A stretch of 64,000 nucleotides of DNA from Bog-756 sp963829235 (GTDB taxonomy: Bacteria; Actinomycetota; Acidimicrobiia; Acidimicrobiales; RAAP-2), in assembly GCA_963829235.1 (NCBI GenBank), contig CAWHIF010000006.1, positions 186,001-250,000 of the forward strand, given 5' to 3'. A program made the position numbers and the translations under genes. The notes below the pieces were generated by a model, which saw only the letters and a program-made list of their open reading frames with translations, was not told where the DNA came from and did not search any database. Below are positions 8,507 through 16,475 of the stretch, piece by piece (within the stretch, counting starts at the first letter, position 1; each line of letters begins with the position of its first letter).

Positions 8507-9757
8507 TCACGGCCCGGCGGATCCCGCGTCGGCCCGGATCTGGGCTCCGAGCACGTCGGGGGTGAGCTGTTCGGACAGCAGCCGGTCGAAACGCCCCGGA
8601 TCGCCGTTGACGAAGGTCCGACAGAGCGGAAGTCCCTCCACGTAGCAGGTGAGATAGGCCCGCCACGTGGGGTGGGTGAGGAACTCGACCGCCTTGGCGG
8701 CCCGGTCCCAGGGCAGCAGGCCCCAGCGGGCCACCTCGCCGGTCACGGTCTCGGCGGCGGCGCCGTCCTCGTGGAGACGGAAGGCGGCGTTCTGACGGAC
8801 GGCGCCGAGGGCCTCGCCGGCCTCGGACACCGCCGCCACCACCTCGGTGTCGTAGCGGATCCCGAGCGGCCGGAGATGCCCGGCGACGGTCTCCTCCGGT
8901 CGCCGGCCCATGACCACCTCGAGACCGAGATCGGCGAGACCCTCGGCCAGGAGGCACTGCGGGGTGCCCACGAGGAAGATGGACTCCTCCCACCAGTGGC
9001 GACGCCGGACCAGGCCGACCTCCTTGCGGGTGTGCTCGGTGTGATGGCCCGGGTACGACTCGTGTGCGACCAGGTGAGCGAGCCCGGTCGAGAGCACGGG
9101 CAGGTCGGTGTTGACCGCCACCCGGCTGCGCAGGTCACCGAGGTAGTAGTTGAACCCGGACCACGGCTGGCCGGACACCAGCTCGAACTCGACGTGCTCC
9201 CCATCGGGCAGACCGAACAGGGAGCGGGTCCGCTCCCGGAGGTCGTCGGCCAGCGAGCTCATGGCCGGCTGCAGCAGGGCCACAGGCACGGCGTGCGATT
9301 CCCGCCAGGCCACCAGTCGATCGGCCAGCGGGCCGGAACCGGGAAGCACCTCGTCGAGACGGCGATGTGCCGCCTCCAGCACGGACTCGTCCACCCTGGA
9401 CGGCCGGATCCCATAGCACGCCTCCACCTCGTCGGCGTATCCGATGGGTTCGCCGGCCAGACGGCGAGCCGTGGTGAGCAGCCCGAGGACCTGGGCCCTG
9501 AGCCAGTGCCGACGGGCGGAAGCCGCTCCCTCCCCGCCGGCTGCGCCCACGGAGGAGTCGAGCATCGCACCGGCGTCGATGGCCGCCAGCAGGCCCCTGG
9601 CCTCGCCGACGAGCTGAGCCGGTGGATGCAGGGCCTCGGCGGCGACCGCGGCGGCCCGCTCGGGTGGGCCGTAGTACGCGTCGACCAGTCCGTCGATGTG
9701 ACGGCCGAGCCGGAGCCCGAGCGTCAGGTACCTTTCGACCAGACCCGGCTCAGCCAC
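8507..9757 (-). CDS. DUF885-family putative metallohydrolase
   Basis: A 416-residue protein carrying the DUF885 hallmark LVAHESYPGHHTEH, which resembles an extended HExxH metallopeptidase site, followed by the downstream Glu-containing EGLADLGLEVVMG. DUF885 proteins are usually 550-600 residues, often secreted and lipidated. This one is shorter and shows no signal peptide, so it looks like the compact cytoplasmic subtype. It starts with GTG (MAEPGLVERYL). Activity and substrate are unproven. Confidence 0.65.
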   Translation of the reverse strand: MAEPGLVERYLTLGLRLGRHIDGLVDAYYGPPERAAAVAAEALHPPAQLVGEARGLLAAIDAGAMLDSSVGAAGGEGAASARRHWLRAQVLGLLTTARRLAGEPIGYADEVEACYGIRPSRVDESVLEAAHRRLDEVLPGSGPLADRLVAWRESHAVPVALLQPAMSSLADDLRERTRSLFGLPDGEHVEFELVSGQPWSGFNYYLGDLRSRVAVNTDLPVLSTGLAHLVAHESYPGHHTEHTRKEVGLVRRRHWWEESIFLVGTPQCLLAEGLADLGLEVVMGRRPEETVAGHLRPLGIRYDTEVVAAVSEAGEALGAVRQNAAFRLHEDGAAAETVTGEVARWGLLPWDRAAKAVEFLTHPTWRAYLTCYVEGLPLCRTFVNGDPGRFDRLLSEQLTPDVLGAQIRADAGSAGP

Positions 9758-9835
9758 GAGGGCACGGCCCTGTCCCGGTGCCGGTGGCGCGCATGCCGGT
9801 GGCCGTGGCGGCGCGCATGCCGGCGTCGGTGGCGT

Positions 9836-10528
9836 TCAACCCAGCGTCTGCCGGAAGAACGCGACCGTGCGGTCCCAGAGCTGCTCGGCCGATTCCGGGT
9901 GGTACGCCTCCGGTCGGTCCTCGTTGAAGAAGGCGTGGCCGGCACCCGGGTAGAAATGGAACTCCACATCCTTGCCCAGTGCCTTCAGCTCGGCCTCGAA
10001 CTGGCGCGCCGCATCGGGGGTGAAGTAATCGTCCTGCTCGGCGGCGTGCCCCTGCACGGCAGCTTCCAGCTTCGAATAATCGGGTTGTGCATCCGGCCAC
10101 GGGATCAGCCCGTATGCCGGCACGACCGCCTTCACCGCGTCGGGGCGCCGGGTGGCCAGCACCAGGGCCAACCCCCCGCCCATGCAGAACCCGATCACAC
10201 CCACCTCCGGCCGACCCGTCCGGCGCACGAGCTCGTCCACCGCGCCGCTCAGGTCCGCGGCCGCAGCGTCCATCTTGAGCGCCATCATCTGCTTGGCCGC
10301 CTCGTCGGGCTCGGTCAGGGGAACGGTGGTGCCGTGGTACAGGTCGGGGGCGAGCGCGGTGAACCCCGCCTCGGCCAGCCGGTCGCAGGTCCGTTTGATC
10401 TGGGCCACGAGCCCCCACCACTCCTGCAACACGACGATGCCCGCGGTCGATGCTGCTCCGTCGGCGGGGACTGCCAGGTAGCCGCTGCCGGTCCCGCCGT
10501 TGCTCGGAAATTCGACGATCTCACCCAT
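9836..10528 (-). CDS. Dienelactone hydrolase family protein
   Basis: A 230-residue alpha/beta hydrolase. Family marks are IVVLQEWWGLVAQIKRTCDR near the N-terminus, the nucleophile elbow VGVIGFCMGGGLAL with catalytic Cys, and the His loop FYPGAGHAFFNED near the C-terminus; the Asp is presumably in EQDDYFTPDA. It is full length for carboxymethylenebutenolidase-like enzymes that open lactones in aromatic degradation, but many homologues act on other esters. It is divergently transcribed from the NlpC/P60 gene. Confidence 0.78.
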   Translation of the reverse strand: MGEIVEFPSNGGTGSGYLAVPADGAASTAGIVVLQEWWGLVAQIKRTCDRLAEAGFTALAPDLYHGTTVPLTEPDEAAKQMMALKMDAAAADLSGAVDELVRRTGRPEVGVIGFCMGGGLALVLATRRPDAVKAVVPAYGLIPWPDAQPDYSKLEAAVQGHAAEQDDYFTPDAARQFEAELKALGKDVEFHFYPGAGHAFFNEDRPEAYHPESAEQLWDRTVAFFRQTLG

Positions 10529-10574
10529 GGATGCCGACGATACCCCGAGGTCGGTGGCTGCTCATGTCGGAACG

Positions 10575-10596
10575 GGCCCGAGCCGGCCCTCGGGCC
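10575..10596. promoter_or_regulatory. GC-rich hairpin in divergent intergenic region
   Basis: GGCCCGAG and CTCGGGCC form a perfect 8-bp stem around a 6-nt loop, followed by TATT. It lies in the 167-bp gap between the dienelactone hydrolase and NlpC/P60 starts. It could be a 5'-leader structure or weak attenuator. No function is shown by sequence. Confidence 0.35.
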
Positions 10597-10628
10597 TATT
10601 CCGCTCGGTCCCAGATGAGAAATCCCTG

Positions 10629-10663
10629 CTCACAAGGGCATCTCCCAGGGGGGTCCTTGTGAG
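10629..10663. promoter_or_regulatory. Stem-loop in leader of NlpC/P60 gene
   Basis: CTCACAAGG and CCTTGTGAG are perfectly complementary 9-bp arms separated by 17 nt, 33 bp before the NlpC/P60 ATG. Cell-wall hydrolases in actinobacteria are often controlled by c-di-AMP riboswitches, but I do not see that consensus here. It may be another leader structure or an operator. Confidence 0.4.
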
Positions 10664-10695
10664 CTCCGGGCGATTCGACTAGACAGTAAGGCGAT

Positions 10696-11913
10696 ATGAC
10701 TCACGCCGAGCTGTACTCGACGTCAGAGCCAAGTGCGCCTCCCCCTGCCCGAAAGAAGACTCGAAGAAGGGTCGTTTCGACGGTTGCACTTGCCACCGGA
10801 TTGGGCTTCGCCGCCACGGTGCTCTATTCGACGCGCCCCGCTTCGGCCGACCAGATCGCCGACGCCCGGGCACAGGCCGCGGCCATCACGGCGAAGATCC
10901 AGGCGACCCAGGCCCAGATCCAGACGCTCACCGGGCAGGTGACGGCGGCCGACTACCGGCTCTCCCAGTTGACCGACCAGATCACCGCCAGCCAGAAGCA
11001 GATCACCAAGGACCAGGCCACGGTCAACAAGAACGAGGGTCAGCTCCGCACCCAGGCCATCATCGACTACACCAACAGCGGCACGACCAGCCAGGTCACC
11101 CAGATGTTCTCGTCGAACGTGAACACGAGCGGCATCCGATCCGAGTACTCGTCCATCGCCACCGGCAACGTGACCACCACGGTCGACAATCTCCACACGG
11201 CACAGAGCCACCTCCAGGCCACCGAGAACGCGCTCCAGCAGCAGAAGACCCAGGCCACCAACACCCGGAACACGCTCCAGCAGTCCGAGAACCAGGCTTC
11301 GAACCTCGAGAGCCAGGATCAGGCCACGCTGGACAGCGTCGACAGCAACATCCAGCGCCTGGTGACCGAGCAGCAGCAAGCGCAGGCCCGTGCGGCCCAG
11401 CAGGCTGCGGCGGCGGCGTTCAACGCCAGAGTCGCCCAGGCGCAGGCCGCCCAGGCGGCTGCGGCCGCGGCTCCCTCGGGCGGCGGCGGATCCGGCTCGG
11501 GCTCAGCGCCTGCGGACACTGCGGCCGCGGTTCCCGCAGCCCCGCTTCCGCCACTGGCGCCCGGCGCGGCGGGTGCGGTTCAGGCCGCGGAACGCGAGAT
11601 CGGCGTCCCGTACGTGTGGGGAGGGAACACGCCGGCCGGCTTCGACTGCTCGGGCCTCGTGGAGTGGGCATACGCGCAGGTGGGCATCAGCCTCCCGCAC
11701 TACTCGGGGGCACAGTACGACGACACGACCCACATCCCGCTGGCCGACATCGAGCCCGGGGACCTGCTGTTCTACGGTCCCGGGGGTGACGAGCACGTGG
11801 CCATGTACGTGGGCGGCGGTTCGATGATCGAAGCGCCCTACACGGGGGCCTCGGTCTGGATCACCGGCGTGCGCACCGGCTCAGACTTCGCCGGCGTCGG
11901 TCGGGTCACCTGA
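10696..11913 (+). CDS. Secreted NlpC/P60 peptidoglycan endopeptidase with coiled-coil domain
   Basis: A 405-residue exported cell-wall hydrolase. A basic N-terminus (KKTRRR) and hydrophobic segment (about 25-50, ending TRPASA) form the signal peptide. A long Gln/Ala-rich coiled coil (about 55-250, PcsB/RipA-like) and an Ala/Gly/Pro linker follow. The C-terminal NlpC/P60 domain starts near residue 300. Its catalytic Cys is C318 in GFDCSGLVEWAY and its His is H367 in GDEHVAMYVGGG. Such proteins cleave D-Glu/m-DAP stem-peptide bonds during growth and division. The coiled coil usually autoinhibits or docks to a divisome partner. Two hairpins in the upstream gap may regulate it. Confidence 0.87.
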   Translation: MTHAELYSTSEPSAPPPARKKTRRRVVSTVALATGLGFAATVLYSTRPASADQIADARAQAAAITAKIQATQAQIQTLTGQVTAADYRLSQLTDQITASQKQITKDQATVNKNEGQLRTQAIIDYTNSGTTSQVTQMFSSNVNTSGIRSEYSSIATGNVTTTVDNLHTAQSHLQATENALQQQKTQATNTRNTLQQSENQASNLESQDQATLDSVDSNIQRLVTEQQQAQARAAQQAAAAAFNARVAQAQAAQAAAAAAPSGGGGSGSGSAPADTAAAVPAAPLPPLAPGAAGAVQAAEREIGVPYVWGGNTPAGFDCSGLVEWAYAQVGISLPHYSGAQYDDTTHIPLADIEPGDLLFYGPGGDEHVAMYVGGGSMIEAPYTGASVWITGVRTGSDFAGVGRVT

Positions 11914-11984
11914 CCGCGACCCGCGACCTGCAAGCTGCGACCTGCCAGAGTCGGACACCGCCACAGGGGTGGGTTCCCTGTCGT

Positions 11985-12782
11985 TCATCCCTGATCGTGG
12001 GCGGCGAATCCTGACGGGGGCATCTGACCGACCTGGCCACCGGCCCGGGGGCCCGGGGGACGCGAGAACCGGAACGGGATGGCATCCCGTCCGGCCTGTA
12101 TGACCATGGCCTGACCGGACTCCTCCCCCTCGAGCCGGTCGAGTACCGCCTTCGACACGGCCGCAACGTCGATGAGCGGGAAGCCGCTCCCCTCCAGCAT
12201 CTCGCGCATGTCGTCGATGAGGGGTGTGTCCACGATGCTCGGGCAGACGGCATTGATGGTGATGTGGTGCTCGGCCAGCTGGGGAACGAGCGACCGGACC
12301 AGACCCACGACGGCGTGTTTGGTGAGGCAGTAGATGGGGTCGGGCGAGAAGCCGATGAGGCCGGCCAGTGAGGAGGTGGCCACGATGGCGCCGCCCCCGC
12401 GTGCGGACAGGGCGGGAACCAGTGCCCGCACGCCGAAGACCACGCCGTCCATGTTGACCCCGACCGCACGTCGGTAGATGTCATCGGTGACCTTGGTGAT
12501 GTCGGCCTCGCCGGTGGTCACCCCGGCGTTCAGATGGGCAAGGTCCACTCCCCCGAAACGGGAGGTCACCGCGTCCACGATGCCGGGCCACGCGTCGGAA
12601 CGGCCGACGTCGGCCTGCAACCCGATGCCCCCGAGCTCACCGGCCACCGCCTCGGCCGAATCACCGTCGAGGTCGACCACGGCCACCGAGGCACCCGCCT
12701 CGGCCAGACGGGTGGCGGTGGCCAGGCCGATCCCCGATCCCCCGCCGGTGACGATGGCCGCCTTCCCCCCTAGCGATCCCAC
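11985..12782 (-). CDS. SDR-family oxidoreductase
   Basis: A 265-residue classical short-chain dehydrogenase. It has the cofactor motif TGGGSGIG (about 13-20), NAG (here HLNAGVTTG) and the catalytic Ser (ATSSLAG). The Tyr/Lys pair is displaced in the reading PIYCLTKHAV, where Y-x3-K is present. Asp after the second strand (VVDLDGD) predicts NAD preference. The C-terminus is Pro/Gly-rich and may be poorly structured. The substrate is unknown. It is divergent from the Lgt-like gene. Confidence 0.75.
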   Translation of the reverse strand: MGSLGGKAAIVTGGGSGIGLATATRLAEAGASVAVVDLDGDSAEAVAGELGGIGLQADVGRSDAWPGIVDAVTSRFGGVDLAHLNAGVTTGEADITKVTDDIYRRAVGVNMDGVVFGVRALVPALSARGGGAIVATSSLAGLIGFSPDPIYCLTKHAVVGLVRSLVPQLAEHHITINAVCPSIVDTPLIDDMREMLEGSGFPLIDVAAVSKAVLDRLEGEESGQAMVIQAGRDAIPFRFSRPPGPRAGGQVGQMPPSGFAAHDQG

Positions 12783-12900
12783 AGGTCCACACCTTCCGTT
12801 CGGGCGCTCTGCGTACGGCGCCGGGTCCCGCTGTCACCCTATCGGGCCCCTGAGGCATACTGGTGGGAGCTGATTGCCTCGCGGATCAGTTCCTCGCCGA

Positions 12901-12968
12901 CCCATGAGACGTGCCGCCCCATGAGACCTGCTGCCCGATGAGACCCCTTTCCCGATGAGACCGGTCCC
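12901..12968. repeat. Four tandem 17-bp repeats with ATGAGAC, overlapping the lgt-like start
   Basis: ATGAGAC recurs at 12904, 12921, 12938 and 12955, exactly 17 bp apart, in a CC-rich unit. The fourth copy supplies the ATG of the Lgt-like gene. Because 17 is not a multiple of 3, successive ATGs fall in different frames. The first copy shares the gene's frame but reaches TGA after six codons. Confidence 0.7.
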
Positions 12969-13986
12969 CGTCGCGTTCCACATCTGGTTCCTCGAGGTCC
13001 ACACCTACGGGATCGGGCTGGCCCTGACCTTCTGGTTCGGCCTCAGGTACACCGAGCGGAGACTTCGCAACGCCGGCTACCCGTGGCAATGGGTCACCGG
13101 GATGTTCGTGTGGGTGATCGTTGCCGCCATCGTCGGTGCCCGCGCCCTTCACGTCCTGTCCAATTTGTCGTACTACACCCACTATCCACTTCAGGTGTTC
13201 GCTATCTGGCAAGGCGGGCTCTCGTCCTTCGGTGGCCTGTTGTTCGCCGTGCCGGTCGCGCTGGTCTCCTCCCGGCGGCGCTGTCCCCAGCTCAAGTCAC
13301 TGCGCTTCGCCGACCTGATGGCTCCGGTGCTCATGGCGTGCTGGGCCATCGGTCGGCTGCTCGGACCCCAGCTCATGGTGGCCGGAGGTGGCCACCGGAC
13401 CAATCAGTGGTTCGGGATGTACTACGCCGACCAGGTCGGCAAGCGCCTCCCGGTTCCGATCTTCCAGGCGATCGAGGACGCGACGATCTTCGGGATCCTG
13501 CTCCTCGTCGAGCGCTGGCTGCGGACCACGGCACCCGTCGCGGTCGGCACTGCCGACGGTGGCGGATCGGCGCCGAAGCTGCTGCCCCCGGCGGGCATCG
13601 TCATCGGGGTGGGCATGGTGCTGTGGGGCATCGAGCGATTCTTCGACGAGCACCTGTGGCTCGGTGAGGATGGCCACCTCGGGTCACTTCTGGTTCAGGG
13701 CGCCGGAATCGCCCTGGCGGTGGCCGGGACGATCCTGTTGATCACTCGGATCGGGCCGCTGCGGCGTTGGCGCAACGGCGAGGGCGGCGATCCGGCCCCG
13801 ATACCCGTGCCCGAGGCGGGATCGGCCGAGGACGCCGAGCCCGCTGCCGGGCCGTTGGACCCGTCCGAGCAGCCATCCGGACCGGAGCCGGAGCCGGAAC
13901 GGGAACCGGCCGGACGCACACAGGCGGGCGATGTCGCTCGGGTGTCCTCGTCGACCAGTGGGCCCCGGCCCTCTGACGGCGACTGA
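12955..13986 (+). CDS. Divergent Lgt-like membrane protein
   Basis: A 343-residue polytopic membrane protein with the layout of prolipoprotein diacylglyceryl transferase. It shows VHTYGIGLALTFWFG, GARALHVL and FAIWQGGLSSFGGLLF, then a loop and a C-terminal pair of helices, ending in an acidic Pro/Glu tail. Lgt moves a diacylglyceryl group from phosphatidylglycerol to the lipobox Cys. Against E. coli Lgt recalled from memory, the essential His of MSFHGG is Phe (SSFGG), and the GRxGN-F-NGE motif is degraded to GRLLGPQLMVAGG. The late Arg/Glu are not evident. This is therefore probably a paralogue with altered or no transferase activity. The start lies in a 17-bp tandem repeat. Confidence 0.65.
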   Translation: MRPVPVAFHIWFLEVHTYGIGLALTFWFGLRYTERRLRNAGYPWQWVTGMFVWVIVAAIVGARALHVLSNLSYYTHYPLQVFAIWQGGLSSFGGLLFAVPVALVSSRRRCPQLKSLRFADLMAPVLMACWAIGRLLGPQLMVAGGGHRTNQWFGMYYADQVGKRLPVPIFQAIEDATIFGILLLVERWLRTTAPVAVGTADGGGSAPKLLPPAGIVIGVGMVLWGIERFFDEHLWLGEDGHLGSLLVQGAGIALAVAGTILLITRIGPLRRWRNGEGGDPAPIPVPEAGSAEDAEPAAGPLDPSEQPSGPEPEPEREPAGRTQAGDVARVSSSTSGPRPSDGD

Positions 13987-14048
13987 AGAACGGTCGGGAG
14001 CCCCAGCCCCGGGGAAGACGGCGACACCGGGACGTCGGGACGGCCCGC

Positions 14049-14882
14049 TCAACGCTCGGCGACGGCGCTCCGGGGTGTGACCAGGTCGTCGGTGGTGGCC
14101 CGAAGGAAAGTGCCGGGGACCCCGGCCCGGGCGATGGCCACGGTGACCATGGTGGCCACGGTGACCACGCAGACAGAGCCGGCGGTAAGGGCCAGGACCG
14201 AGGGGGACCGGAGGTAGGCGGCGAGCACCACCGCCGAGGTGACCTCGACCGCGATCGCCGCCCGGCCCGCGAGAGGTCCGGCATCGGTGAACCGGCGGTG
14301 GAAGGAGCGCAACCCGGCCGGGTCGGTCAGATGCCGGGTCATGAGAACGGCGAGTCCGCGCACCAGTCCGAAGCCGGTGCCGACGGCCAAGGCGGCGAGC
14401 GGAACGGTGGTGAGCGCACCGAGGACCACCATGAGGTACACCGCGGCGGTCGTGATGTAGGTGGACAGACCGGTACCTATCTGCCAGCCGAACCCCGATC
14501 CGTAGACCCATGATCGGTACTGGTCGAGCCACCGTTCATTGACCTGTCGGCGGTGGACCGGAAGTCTCATCCAGCTGATCCCGGCATCGGACGCCGCGGC
14601 CAGCAACGCCGCCCCGAAGGCAGTGGCCCCGATCACCGTCGGCGAGAGGTGGAGCCCATGAATTCCCAGCGCCAGGAGGGCCATGGCTCCTCCCAATGTC
14701 GCGCCGCCGGCGACGGCGCCGAACACGAACCATGCGGCTGTCGCCCGGTAGGAATGCCCTTTGGCCCCCTCGCTCAGCGGCGTGATGGTCGACAGCATCG
14801 AGAGCCCGCACGGCGACCAGGTCGAGCGCACGGCGGCCGCCAAGGCAACCAACGAGGCAACAGCGGAGATGCACAGGGTCAC
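14049..14882 (-). CDS. MauF-like/CcdA-superfamily membrane protein
   Basis: A 277-residue protein with about six to seven transmembrane helices. Near its N-terminus is RSTWSPCGLSMLSTITPL, with a lone redox-type Cys (C25) in SPCG, recalling CcdA/DsbD membrane electron carriers and MauF of methylamine-dehydrogenase biosynthesis. It starts with GTG after AAAGGA. It is the last gene of a leftward operon whose other products are MauD-like, MauE-like and a Cys-rich exported protein. A role in passing electrons or in disulfide/cofactor maturation of that protein is inferred from context. Confidence 0.6.
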   Translation of the reverse strand: MTLCISAVASLVALAAAVRSTWSPCGLSMLSTITPLSEGAKGHSYRATAAWFVFGAVAGGATLGGAMALLALGIHGLHLSPTVIGATAFGAALLAAASDAGISWMRLPVHRRQVNERWLDQYRSWVYGSGFGWQIGTGLSTYITTAAVYLMVVLGALTTVPLAALAVGTGFGLVRGLAVLMTRHLTDPAGLRSFHRRFTDAGPLAGRAAIAVEVTSAVVLAAYLRSPSVLALTAGSVCVVTVATMVTVAIARAGVPGTFLRATTDDLVTPRSAVAER

Positions 14883-14923
14883 GGGAGTCCTTTCATCGCT
14901 GGCGATCAGATCATTTCTCTTGT

Positions 14924-16384
14924 TCAGGCGGGAGATCCGTAGAAGGGGGTTTCGAACGAGAAGATGCCGCCGTCTGCGGCCACCAGCCAGTACCCGGGTG
15001 CGGCTACCGGGGGGACCAGCGCGGTCGTCGCACCGGTCGCCACCGGACTGCTCTTTTGGGTGGGCGTGGCCATGCCCACGATGGGCTGATTGAGGACCTG
15101 GCCCCCCATCGAGCCGTAGAACGGGGCGTCGCCGAAGGAGAAGATGCCGCCGTCTGCGGCCACCAGGTGGTACCCACTGCCCGTGGGGGTGGCCGCCATG
15201 CCCACGATGGGCTGGTTGAGCACCTGGCCCCCCATCGACCCGTAGAACGGGGCGTCGCCGAAGGAGAAGATGCCGCCGTCTGCGGCCACCAGGTGGTACC
15301 CACTGCCGGTGGGGGTGGCCGCCATGCCCACGATGGGCTTGTTGAGCACCTGGCCCCCCATCGACCCGTAGAACGGGGCGTCGCCGAAGGAGAAGATGCC
15401 GCCGTCTGCGGCCACCAGGTAGTACCCACTGCCGGTGGGGGTGGCCGCCATGCCCACGATGGGCTTGTTGAGCACCTGGCCCCCCATCGACCCGTAGAAC
15501 GGGGCGTCGCCGAAGGAGAAGATGCCGCCGTCTGCGGCCACCAGGTAGTACCCACTGCCCGTGGGGGTGGCCGCCATGCCCACGATGGGCTGGTTCAAGA
15601 CGGTGCCCGACTCGTCGCCGTCGTTGTGGAAGTCCCCGTAGACGAACAGCTTTCCGAAGGCTGTGATCACCGCGTAACCGGCACCGTCGTCACTCGACGC
15701 GATGCCGATGACCGCACACCGGGTCAGTGGGGAGGCGCAGGGCGGTGGTGGCGGGGACGGAGGTGCGGACGTCCAACACGCGGCGGTCTGTTCGGCGGTG
15801 CCGTCGTCCTCGGCGTTGGTTGTCGTGCACGTGGGATCCACTTCCCAAGGTGGGACGCACGCCACCACGCGGCAGACGATCCGACCGATGCAGTCGACAT
15901 CCTGGTTGCACTGGCCGTAGCGGAATTGGAAGCACCCGGTGAGATACGAATCGCAGCCGTCCGGTCCACAGCCGCAGTCGGTCCCGTCGCAACCGGGCTC
16001 ACAAAAACCCCAACCGTCTCCGCACCCGGTGTCGCACTGGCATACCGAATTGCAATCCATGTAGTAACGCGGACCACCGCAGTAGGACGAGTTGTCCGCC
16101 TTCCACCAACCACCCATGATGGTGTCGGTCGGGCAGTAGTTGTATCCGCCGTTGACCGAACAGCAGAACTCGCTGAATCCGGAGCAACAGGTCGACCCGC
16201 ACCCGCACCCGCCGTCGCCGCAGGTGCAGATCTGTCCGTAGGCGGTTCCCGGTTTGAGGACCAGATCGAGACCGGCTCCGATGGCAACGGCACTCCCGGC
16301 GTAGGCCGACCGGTTGATGAAGCTGCGGCGCGAGATCCGGGACTCGAGGAAGCCCGACGCCCGCTCGACGAGGGTGCCCGTCAT
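14924..16384 (-). CDS. Tat-exported Cys-rich (MauA-like?) protein fused to propeller-like repeats
   Basis: A 486-residue exported protein. A twin-arginine signal (ISRRSFI, RR at 19-20) is followed by a hydrophobic stretch to about residue 50. Residues 51-204 hold 26 cysteines. They include CPTDTIMGGWWKAD (84-97), RYYMDC (106-111) and VPPWEVDPTC (177-186), which recall, from memory, the cysteine pattern and two modified tryptophans of methylamine dehydrogenase light chain. A Pro-rich linker (about 205-216) leads to six 42-residue repeats of type GYYLVAADGGIFSFGDAPFY. The middle four are nearly identical and the outer two are degenerate. The repeats resemble beta-propeller blades. Folded Tat export, many cysteines and MauD/E/F-like neighbours suggest a disulfide-rich redox protein, possibly with a Trp-derived quinone. 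This is unproven. Confidence 0.65.
   Translation of the reverse strand: MTGTLVERASGFLESRISRRSFINRSAYAGSAVAIGAGLDLVLKPGTAYGQICTCGDGGCGCGSTCCSGFSEFCCSVNGGYNYCPTDTIMGGWWKADNSSYCGGPRYYMDCNSVCQCDTGCGDGWGFCEPGCDGTDCGCGPDGCDSYLTGCFQFRYGQCNQDVDCIGRIVCRVVACVPPWEVDPTCTTTNAEDDGTAEQTAACWTSAPPSPPPPPCASPLTRCAVIGIASSDDGAGYAVITAFGKLFVYGDFHNDGDESGTVLNQPIVGMAATPTGSGYYLVAADGGIFSFGDAPFYGSMGGQVLNKPIVGMAATPTGSGYYLVAADGGIFSFGDAPFYGSMGGQVLNKPIVGMAATPTGSGYHLVAADGGIFSFGDAPFYGSMGGQVLNQPIVGMAATPTGSGYHLVAADGGIFSFGDAPFYGSMGGQVLNQPIVGMATPTQKSSPVATGATTALVPPVAAPGYWLVAADGGIFSFETPFYGSPA
15070..15599. repeat. Four near-identical 126-bp tandem repeats in coding sequence
   Basis: The string GGGGCGTCGCC recurs at 15123, 15249, 15375 and 15501, exactly 126 bp apart, and the whole unit is almost identical each time with only scattered substitutions. 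Each unit encodes one 42-residue blade. Such DNA identity points to recent duplication or gene conversion and makes copy number prone to change. Confidence 0.85.
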
Positions 16385-16400
16385 GGACTCGGCGCAGGCT

Positions 16401-16475
16401 TCTGCGCTGTCACTGTCTGCGATGTCACTGTCTGCGCTGTCACTGTCTGCGATGTCACTGTCTGCGATATCACTG
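16401..16475. repeat. Five tandem 15-bp repeats between the MauE-like and MauA-like genes
   Basis: Plus-strand unit TCTGCGMTGTCACTG occurs five times, alternating C or A at one position, with a T-to-A change in the last copy. It fills nearly all of the 85-bp gap between the MauE-like stop and the exported-protein start. It is open in the frame of the downstream gene (Asp-Ser-Asp-x-Ala repeats) but has no start codon there. Confidence 0.85.

Noticed and set aside
8432..10618. Very long rightward reading frame of over 700 codons
   Set aside because: It runs antisense to the TetR upstream region, DUF885 and dienelactone hydrolase genes, which carry clear family motifs. The frame has Gly/His/Arg-rich composition typical of a GC-driven shadow.
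10529..10695. c-di-AMP (ydaO) riboswitch upstream of the NlpC/P60 gene
   Set aside because: Context is right, but the conserved ydaO sequence blocks are not visible; only simple hairpins are seen.
15070..15599. CRISPR-like array
   Set aside because: Units are 126 bp with no unique spacers and lie within a coding frame. They are protein-domain repeats.
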